The notes beneath the pieces were generated by a model, which worked only from the letters and a program-made list of their open reading frames with translations, was not told the origin of the DNA and did no database searches. Position numbers and translations under genes: made by a program. DNA of 64,000 nt from Phlebiopsis flavidoalba (Eukaryota > Basidiomycota > Agaricomycetes > Polyporales > Phanerochaetaceae): positions 1 to 64,000 of the forward strand of contig JAOCPU010000071.1 in NCBI GenBank assembly GCA_035772785.1, written 5' to 3'. Below, one piece after another: positions 55,850 through 64,000 of this stretch; positions within the stretch are counted from its first letter, which is position 1, and each line of letters starts with the position of its first letter.

Positions 55850-56222
55850 GGCCCTTCGACCGATGCATTCCACAAGAAGACAAACCGGAGTCATGCGCGC
55901 GCTGGATAGACGAGGTTCAGCGTGTCTATGTCCTGTTGAGATCGGGACGCTGCCTTTCCCGTGGCCTTTCACCGTGTGGCGACGCGTCTCGAGTCGATGC
56001 CGCAAGCAATGGTAGGATCGCACTGAGCGCGCGGCGCGGGAGCGTCCTTTGCGGCGAGATGTGCGGCAATTCCGTGCCGTATGTGTTGGCCTACCACTCG
56101 TCTTGGATTCGCTTTGTTGGTCGGGATACAAAGACGAGCTTTGAGCGCCGCGGCGGTGGTGGATGTGCTGACGAAGGCTTTTCACCGCGAGCGCTTCGCG
56201 AGTCATCGAGATGCCACGTGGC
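55850..56222 (-). pseudogene. Possible family-X 5' remnant with CACGTGG module
   Basis: GCCACGTGGC at 56213-56222 is followed on the minus strand by TCTCGATGACTCGCGAAGCG, CCTTCGTCAGCACATCC and ACCACCGCC, the block order of the 36.54-kb module. The open frame beyond it (to 55847) does not match the X copies clearly, so only the 5' part is supported. Confidence 0.35.
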
Positions 56223-56426
56223 TACATGTTGCAAGATCTAGATTCTAGATCTACTTACAAATCCATTGGCAAACACATTCGCTTATGAGCGAGCACTATA
56301 GAAGACGCGCCACTTGTCGGTTATATTATAATCAACCCATATATCCTGGACAAGTTACGAATCGACAATATCTGCATGCGACTGTGCCAGATACAAATGC
56401 TGTTCGGGATGTACCACGCTATGCTA

Positions 56427-57363
56427 TTATGAAATATAGCTAATGTCCACCGATGAACTCCCAATAGACACCAGTCGTCACTCTCTTGCCGTTGATTTCC
56501 AGTTCCCACGTATTTGCCCCACTCGGCCCGACAGTGGCCACACCGCCGTCCCACTAGCCGCTGCATCGGTGAACGTCCACAGTCCCAAAGTCAACAAATG
56601 GCACTTGTGCGCCGTTGTGTTCGTAGTGTCTTCGACGATCCACTCCGCATCTTGCTGACACAGAGGTGCGGGCACCTGGGTGAACGTCGCGGTATCCTTC
56701 TTATTTGTTCATGTGGTTCTCGATCACCGCTGTTCCAGTTGTCCGGCTGGTGGCATTGACGGTGAACGTCAGCGTATCTCCTGCGGCAACCTCGAAGTTG
56801 TTGAAGTCGATTGAGAGGTTTAGGCCACCATTCATACCATGCTGTGAGGCCGCAAAGCGGTTTTTGAGTCAGTATTTCAATCCATGCGAGAGGCAGTATC
56901 AATACTGACCATCATAGGATGCAACGCCATTGTTCCATGTGATATCAATACCTGGTCTGCAGAATTGCCGTGTCGCAGCTGGCGCCATCAATGCCGACCC
57001 AAGCCGAGGCGGAGTAGAAGCCAGCGCTGGACGCGCCAGTCGGAGGCTTGGGCGTGGGGCACGACCATCGTGCCGACTACATGCTGATAACTACCCTGTA
57101 AACAATGGACTTGAGCGAAGTCGGTTCATTCAAAATGAATGGAATGGCGTACGGCGGGGTCGCTCAAAACGGCGCCTGCCCAGTTGGTACTAGTTACCAC
57201 TTCGTGGGTGTCGTTTTGCTGTAGGGGGACGCGAGTTGCGCAAGCCGCCATTGCGCATTGCAAAAACGCGCTTGTCGTGGCGCCTCTCGATTGTTCGCGA
57301 GGAGGGTAGAGCAACGGCCGTAACGGCGAGAAGAGAGCTGATGAGGATTGCTTTGAGGAGCAT
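56427..57363 (-). pseudogene. G1 glutamic peptidase, diverged copy, frameshifted
   Basis: Start 57363: MLLKAILISSLLAVTAVALP signal peptide. Exon 1 ends with STNWAGAVLSDPAV in a shifted frame. Exon 2: GTIVVP-like, VGIDGASCDTAILQT with the catalytic Gln, and TWNNGVASYDG. Exon 3: AWYEWWP, FNNFEVAAGDTLTFTVN in pieces, PLCQQDAEWIVEDTTN with the catalytic Glu, DFGTVDVHRC-like sequence and SIGSSSVDISYIS before the stop at 56427-56429. Position +1 after the catalytic Glu-Asp is Thr instead of Phe/Tyr. A few single-base breaks remain. TATA box at 57445. Confidence 0.7.
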
Positions 57364-57440
57364 GGCTGAGAAGTGCGGAGTTCTCTACAACTGCTGGCAA
57401 AAGACACCCGGAGTCCCCTGAAGAAGAGCATCCGTATGAG

Positions 57441-57455
57441 ATTATTTTTATAGTG
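57441..57455 (-). promoter_or_regulatory. TATA box of the 56.4-57.4 kb G1 copy
   Basis: TTCACTATAAAAATAAT on the minus strand about 80 bases before the start; GGACGCC lies about 25 bases further upstream. Confidence 0.6.
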
Positions 57456-57479
57456 AATACGGGTCTTAACGGCGTCCAT

Positions 57480-59050
57480 CAATCCTTGGGCCGTGCAGGC
57501 CCCGCGCCTATCATCGAGTTGAGTATCATTGGAAGCCTCGTACTAGAATAGCTCCTACTTTATTGGGATATACCCACCCGTGCATCGAAATCTTTGGCGG
57601 GTTTGTTTGACACTCGCAGACAGATGTTTTTCGTGGTTTTTCGGGCGCCCGGTTATTGTCAGCAGAGTATAATGATGCTGCTAGCAGGTTCAAGCCCTTT
57701 CGCGGCTACAAGCACATCAGCGTTTTCACCCTGGATACAGCAATGCCATACCTCAGGCCATAAGAACCCCCACATGTACTGCGCCCTGGAGTAGAAAGGT
57801 ATGGCCTCTCGATTCATCTTTGGTCACTAGCTTTTCCACCTACGCCGCTGCCGCTGTCAGTCTTGTTTGAGCCTAAGTAGAAAGATCATCTCGTACATTC
57901 GTCAGATTCGATCTTCATAACCCTATTCAGCGCGTAGACCTGTATAGAGACTCAATGCCTTCATTGGACGACGGACTTTGACCTTCCATGATAGACGGAG
58001 CAGAGAGGCCAGAGTCATGCGGGCGATGGGGAAACCGCGATGCACGGCTGATGGGCATATTCTATTAAGACCGATGGCGGGATTAGCGCTAGGGGGATAT
58101 ACCTTTCACTACGTCGCGGCGCACTTCAGACCGTGGCCGAAAGCGTTGGTGAAACCCTTCCGTCAGGGCTTCGCGCCGCGCGCGGTAGCATCTTTCGCGG
58201 CAAACGTGACATTACCTCACGGTGCGTTCTCAAATTAGTCTCCCGAGACGGATATCACAATGAGAAATTGGCTGTCGATGGGGTACATGGGGCGTCGGCC
58301 AGGTCCCAGGTGATGGATGATGCTACACGACTGGTGTCGCCGTGCGCGCTAACGCTTTCCCAACCCACGTGTCAGGCTCCTCCTGCCCTCAAGAGCACGT
58401 GACCTGTTGGAGGACTTCGGAATTGCGCGCAGGTCTTCTAGCACGCGACATACCTGTCCTTCGCATAACCTGGGAGCAGTTCCATTCCTTCCTGGAATCT
58501 GCGACATGACAGTCAATCTCCGCAGGGACCCTGAAACAGAACCAGGTAGGCGTGTCTTGTGTACAACTGGTTTTTTTTCGTTGCACAGCTTATGCTTACT
58601 GAGGTAGCTATTGCTCAAGTTATCCTGCCGTGGATCCGAATTTGACGAGCCAAATAGTGTCGCAGTGCCTGACACCCGGATCATGCTGGCTTGTGACGAC
58701 AGCCTTCCGGTATGTATAACGTTCAGCATAACACCAAATTCTCATTAGCATGCCGACGCATTTTTATCACAGAAAAAACACGCTCCTGCCATGCGTGGAC
58801 ATGCCAAGACAGGTACTTTTAAAGCGCGTGTGCATCGTGATAGAAAATACCGAAAGCTGCTGTGCAAAACTCGTGCACCGGCAGTAATATTTGCTCGAAG
58901 CAGACCTTCCGTTCAGCAGTATCGCGTCTGATCTGACGTCCCCCTTCACCTTTGTCGCAACCACACACATCATTCGTGCTCGATGGAGGCTTCTAGCGTA
59001 CGTTTGGGCCATTTTCTTGAGGGCAGTCCTGACTTAACTGCTCCATCTTT
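57480..59050. other. Intergenic, possibly with 5' exons of the DUF6535-type gene
   Basis: No 5' exon can be defended. Open frame 58349-58729 (minus) has no signature. Confidence 0.3.
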
Positions 59051-59055
59051 GACAG

Positions 59056-62000
59056 ATTTTGCCCAAACACGAAGACACAGGCTGGCCTGCGGTCGAACGG
59101 TACATGAAGAAACATGACGAGGAAATGATGAAAGAGTATAACGAAGATATAGACACCCTCCTTGTTGGTACTTGACGTGGCCGTTTATCTAATCAACGAA
59201 TGTCGATTGAGGCTGGATTTTAGGATGGTCTATTTTCCGCCGTCGTGACTGGGTTCGTTGTCCCAGCATACGCGCTTCTCCAGCCGGACAACACGCAAGC
59301 TACTGTGGATCTCCTCGGCGATATATCTGCACAACTCAGGAGGAGCTTCACTTTCAAATCCACCCTTCGTCAATACTACCTTCCCCACTCCCTCCCCGTC
59401 AGCCACCCCCTTTACAGCCAGCACCGCATCGCGATGGATCAATGTGCTGTGGTTCCTCAGTCTTGTCCTTAGCCTTGCTTCTGCAGTCCTTGGAATTCTC
59501 GTCAAACAATGGATTCGAGAGTACTTGAAATGGGACAACACGACGTCTCTGCCAAAGGAAAAACGTTATCGTTCGCCAACTTCGTTACGACGCATGGCGG
59601 GAGTGGTCCACCTCGAGTATTATCTCCACCATACCGGTGCTATTAGAACTCGCCATTCTTTTGTTCTTCGCCGGACTTGTCATCTTCACCTGGACCCCCT
59701 CGATGTTGGACTCGCCATTCCTATCACCACCACCGTCTCCCCTCTTCGTCCTCACGTTTTTTATTTCTCGTCGCTTTGCCGATCGGATCTAAACGACGAT
59801 GCCCCTACAAGTCTCTCCGACCGCGTGGGCGATTGTACGCGGCGTAGAGGCTCTGAAGGCCTGCATACAATTACCTTACGACCTCCTTTCCTCCGGTCTT
59901 CGTATGTTTGGAAGTCTGCTGGGGTCCACGCGTTCCTCCAAACAGCCAGACACAAAGTGCACTGCACCTTCGTGACCTTCTTGCCACGCATTTCGGCGCG
60001 TTTGCATCGCGGGCGAAAGGCTCACGTGACTGGCGAACCCGCGATCAAGAAATCCCTCTGATCAGCCCATTCCTTCCCGCCTCTCGTGCGCTTGGTATCT
60101 CCGAACTCCGTGCAGAAATGGCTCGGGAGATTGCTCCGAGCTCGAGCTCGCCCGAGAAACATCCGCTTCTCGAGGTGCTCACGTCGACAGACAATGAAGA
60201 CCTTTGCAGCAGATGGAATACCTTCGGCCTGCTCTTTAGAGCACTTCAGTGGATGTCCGATGCATCACAAGACTATTCTCTGAATCAAGAAATACTGAGA
60301 TGTGCAGAGTCCGCCATTGGACTTCACGTAACGTTTCCATCGCCTGGTGCCCGCGACCGACACCGCGCTGAAGACGTTCGATTTTTTCGATGATGCGCAT
60401 CGGTGTTCGCCTTGTCGGTTTATGGGAGTTTCTGTTCTATAGGCTACAGTCCAGTGGAGCCCTGGAACGATTGAACGCAGTCCACGAATCAGCTGATGAA
60501 GCAGCGACATCGCACGTATCTCTTACTCAAGACCTCCTTCGCAAGTTCTATAGCCCAGGACGACCTCGCATTCTCACAGCCACCTCACTCCTGCATGAAT
60601 TGCGCGCACAGTACATCCCCTCAGTGCACCTCAAAGGCGTGTCTTCGGACAGCTTTTGGCTACCCTAGTCAAACAGTCTATCACCGCAGTGCTTGACTTT
60701 CTCCCAAAGGATCTAGAGGCTGCGAAGGTATATGGCGAGGGCGAAGGGAAACCTATCTTCGATGTTTTCAAACAAAGACACGACGACATGATCTGTGCTC
60801 TGCGTCTCTTCGTATTCTCGGAAGTCAAGGAGCCTAACGTGACCAGGATTGATCGTGCGCCCATAGACTGTCTGAACATAATTTGCGACACATACAACCT
60901 CATCTATCATCACTCTTCTGGCGCGCATTTGACGAGATCTTTCCCGGTATCCGAGACTCGCTTGTTTTGGCAGCTCCGATTTGGGAATGGGGAGAATGAC
61001 GAATTGATTCTTCGGTTCGGTAAGTTTTACCTCCTATTGCAGCACCCGGCGCCACTAATGAAATACGCTCGATCTACTAGCCCCTGCACAGAGCGGAGAG
61101 GCACTTCTCTCGTCGTTGATTCAAAACTATCCACACCACATGGCCCAGAGATCACGCGAAGATTATCGCATCTTCTGTGGACTGGTCACAGACGCACTTA
61201 AATATCCCCGCAAGACCGGGATGTCTGAGTGACAGCATTTTGGAGCAGATGACGATGGCAGTAAATTATGCCAAGGAGCAAGGATGGGCTGGTGACCATA
61301 CTGACGAATACGAAGAGTGGCGCAAGCTCGTATGCTCCGAGACGGGCCCTTCAAACACTCCGGCTAATGGATGCGCTCCTAACTCCTACCGCGAGCTCGT
61401 AAACGCTCTTGGATGGCCTCGCAACCCACCCGTAAGCAATGCTGTGTTTGTATTTTAGCACGTCCTCGCACGCGCTTACATGAGCTTGAACACCAGGACT
61501 CTCGCGCGTTTACATGTTGCCACGTATACGGGGATTATCAAGACAGAACTGCATTACCTTTCATGAAGCTCACTTCGAGTTTCCCATGCCCAGGACAATC
61601 AGACGGCAGATCAAGACCACGAGTTCACCGCATCTCAGGAGGATCGGATGAGTTCTACAAGCCAATCTACCACCGGACAGCATCTATTAGTATATCCGTA
61701 CGCCACCGTATTTCTCATATATACCTTGCGTATGTCGATTCACTAAAAATGTCTCCTCTGTCAGGATTCTTGCGTCGATATGGTGGAACCAATCGCTGGA
61801 AGTCCCAGTAGAGCAGACAGCTGGTGATCAGCCGCCGCTTGAAGCTCGTACACTGGACCCTTCATATCACGATGACCGCCGCCCGCAGTGAATATAGGTC
61901 AGTACATCTCATTGACGTCGATCCACCCATGCTCAATAGCATCACAGAAGGAAACCATTACTCCCAACGGCTCCGATCCCCAGGAGCCGGTGCTCTTCTC

Positions 62001-62204
62001 CTGATGCGAACTGTGATCCCAAGTGCTTCGCCGCACATTGATTCAGGGGACACGACGCGATCTGCACCAGATATTGAGTCGCAAGTCATCTCCCGTTCGC
62101 GTCATGTGCTCGATCAGGCGGACGGGCGTGCGGTCGCGCGTATACTCCCCCGTCCGCATATCCCCCCGCTACATTTGAGCAGAAGGAAACCAGTTGGCAG
62201 TTGA
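59056..62204 (+). CDS. DUF6535-type membrane protein, frameshifted
   Basis: DUF6535 proteins are multi-copy in agaricomycetes and their function is unknown. An acceptor at 59055 opens ILPKHEDTGWPAVERYMKKH; intron 59168-59223; then DGLFSAVVTGFVVPAYALLQ PDNTQATVDLLGDIS. One frame over follows VLWFLSLVLSLASAVLGILV and KQWIREYLKWDN, and one further NVIVRQLRYDAWREW, STIPVLLELAILLFFAGLV. These give three membrane helices in the domain order GLFSAVVT / WFLSLVLSL / LLELAILLFFAGL. A long helical C-terminal part follows (LEVLTSTDNEDLCSRWNTFG, SITAVLDFLPKDLEAAKVYG, RIDRAPIDCLNIICDTYN, DEYEEWRKLVCSET). The start codon and first exon were not found and the last exon (to 62204) is tentative. Frame changes near 59560 and later resemble the small indels elsewhere. 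Confidence 0.65.
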
Positions 62205-62209
62205 TTTCC

Positions 62210-62570
62210 CTCGAGCCCTGAGAACGAGCAGGATGGCGCGCAAGATGATAGGCCGCCTCTGAGGGACGAGTCCTACCATATTTTTAATTAACGTCACTGT
62301 GGCTAGGGTTATGTACGACAGTGTACTAATTTTTGTTTCGAGTATCTAAGTATCGCCAAGTTTAGCGATACCAATATCGTACATTTGTTGACTGTCGCGT
62401 ATCGTGGGTGCAAAGAAATACCAAGTCATCATTTTGGGATGCGCGATCTTCTATCGGGTACATGTCATCGTATATCTATACGACCTGACCAATTGCGATC
62501 CAATGACGGTTTCTCATGACCGTATTAGCCTCCACTGGCCAAGCCTGTCCAAGCCACATGTACAAGATTC
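62210..62570. other. Convergent intergenic region
   Basis: AT-rich, between the DUF6535-type gene (plus) and a G1 copy (minus). Nothing recognised. Confidence 0.4.
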
Positions 62571-62576
62571 TATGAC

Positions 62577-63806
62577 TTAGCCTCCGCCCATCATCATCAT
62601 TACACCATAGCTGATCTCCACCGACGAGCTCCCAACAGAGACGGACGTCACAAACTCGTTGTTACTTCTCCATGTCCCACGTCTTCGAGCCGAAGCCGTT
62701 GGGTCCACAGTACCCACCGTACCACACCAGCCTCTGCGCCAGTGAAACGTGTACAGTATCGAAGTCGACGAACGGCACCCTCTTGCCACCTGAGGTCGTA
62801 GTCCTCTCAAACGATCCCACTCTGCATCTTGCTGGCACCAGATAGGTCCGGGCACCTTGGGTGAACGTCGCGGTATCCTTCAGATGCGTCCGTGGTGGGT
62901 TGTCGATGACGGTACGCTCCGTCCCCGTGGTCTAAACTGGTCGTCCGTTGACTCGGCGAATGTTGAGCGTGTGCTCCGCCCGCCGCAACCTCGAAGTAAA
63001 CCTACAGAGCAACTATTCCTCCCTTCCGGTAAATAATTCGCTAAATGTGGGGTGGGGGGCCTGTGTAATTGTGTGAAGTCAGATTGTGCGTTGTTGGGCC
63101 ACCATTCTGCAGTATAGACCATTTGTCGTGTTGAGAGTTGCGTAACAAGTTAAAGGTGCATGTCAGTCAGAAGGTCGTGTTTGATTCTACATTTTTCCTG
63201 CATCGTGCGCCAAGTGGGGGCGAACGGACGAGATGTAACGTTGTGGGCTTACCGGTTGTACGTTTTGTACATCTCCCGTGCCCTCGCATGATGAGTAATT
63301 GGGGGGCCGCCACGTAAGTTGTCTCGATGCCTGTCTGCAAGATTGCCGTGTGGGCGAATGATAGCACCATCGATGCCCTATCCCAGGCCGAAAGTCTGAA
63401 TATCAACAGCCACTAGATGCGCCAGGCCGGGTGCCATCGGGGCGTGGGCACGACGATCGTGAACCGACTACTGTTTGATAGGTGTGTGCCCTATAATTAA
63501 TCGTTTTCAGCGCGAAAAAATTCAGTGACCGAACGTGAACGACGTACGGCGGTATTGTTCAGAACGACACCCGAAGCCCCAGTTTTTGAACTGCTGACGA
63601 TCCCGTTTTTAGGTATCGTCCGTGCTGAAGAGGGTGTCGAGTTGAGCAAGCCGCCCATTGCGCATTGCAACACGCTGCTCGGAGGGCGATTTCGCGTGGA
63701 TAGGTATAGGGAGCGACCTAAAATATCCGCTGCGCAACTGGGGTCGAGAATGTTGAGACGTGAGAGTTGACGTGACAGGTGAGGAGAATTGCTTTGAAAA
63801 GCTATT
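62577..63806 (-). pseudogene. G1 glutamic peptidase, decayed copy without start codon
   Basis: By alignment with the 54.88-kb copy the start would fall near 63803, but the sequence there reads AATAGCTTTTCAAAGC, so the ATG is lost. Exon 1 continues in pieces to an NTAV-like strand. Exon 2 has TIVVP, AILQTGIETTYVAA with the catalytic Gln. Exon 3 has CQQDAEW, then a shifted WIV-stop-EDYD in which the catalytic Glu follows a stop, and VGSSSVEISYG near 62620 without the usual stop, running on to 62577. Introns appear longer than usual. TATA box CACTATAAATA at 63888. Confidence 0.6.
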
Positions 63807-63885
63807 GCTGAAGAGTGCGTAGGCGGTCGAGCTGAACTCGTCCTGAGACACCTGAAGCCTGAGGGAACAAGGCCTAGGTGGAATG

Positions 63886-63898
63886 GCTATTTATAGTG
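63886..63898 (-). promoter_or_regulatory. TATA box of the 62.6-63.8 kb G1 relic
   Basis: TTCACTATAAATAG on the minus strand with GGACGC just upstream. The promoter is better kept than the coding sequence. Confidence 0.55.
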
Positions 63899-64000
63899 AA
63901 GACAGCGTCCGTCCGAGGCGTGTTTTTTCAAGAGCCATGCCTGCCTCGGCACTGAGTATTGTTGTGCCACAAGGTATGATACTATAATAGCTCTCTTACC

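Overview
The window looks like nuclear DNA of an agaricomycete (mushroom-forming) fungus, probably a polypore-type wood decayer. The support is short spliceosomal introns with GT..AG borders, TATA boxes 50-120 bases before start codons, a eukaryotic tRNA-Val(AAC) with a T-run terminator, and gene families typical of these fungi: glutamic peptidases of family G1, DUF6535 proteins, F-box proteins and secreted or membrane beta-sandwich proteins. No bacterial operon structure is present. Many genes are interrupted by +/-1 base shifts. Some are clearly old, decayed copies; others sit in homopolymers and may be sequencing errors, so 'pseudogene' here means 'not readable in one frame as given'.

Layout. 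0-0.8 kb: part of an element with short inverted ends. 1.0-4.4 kb: a broken gene with an EH-like N-terminal region and a long disordered tail. 5.2-6.0 kb: relic of a membrane-anchored protein family. 6.6-9.8 kb: two decayed G1 peptidase copies. 10.5-11.7 kb: a 1.19-kb foldback element with near-perfect arms, CACTG termini and a 3-base target duplication. 12.6-16.1 kb: a lectin gene combining a fucose-lectin-like propeller, a jacalin-like domain and a coiled coil. 16.5-17.9 kb: a membrane protein of unknown function whose broken paralogue lies at 28.6-30.1 kb. 18.9-21.6 kb: F-box/LRR-type relics. 21.9 kb: tRNA-Val. 23.1-24.0 kb: G1 copy. 25.0-26.2, 31.0-32.6 and 34.5-35.9 kb: three copies of a single-pass membrane protein with a DEPPPAY-type tail. 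36.3-57.4 kb: an expansion of G1 peptidases interspersed with an unidentified family, here called 'family X'. 59.0-62.2 kb: a DUF6535-type gene. 62.6-63.8 kb: a last G1 copy.

The G1 cluster is the dominant theme: eleven copies with several exons plus four short fragments. Its core was built by local duplication. An X/G1 convergent pair (36.3-39.1 kb) recurs as an inverted copy (42.6-45.4 kb), and a roughly 2.4-kb G1-plus-X-promoter unit is repeated in tandem (45.35, 47.84 and 50.22 kb). A perfect palindrome, GCGCATATATGCGC, lies about 180-215 bases after the stop codon of four G1 copies, and a CACGTGG-centred module marks the promoters of the X copies. Functionally the region codes mainly for secreted or surface proteins: acid proteases, lectins and membrane-anchored sandwich proteins, in keeping with fast gene turnover at an environment-facing locus.
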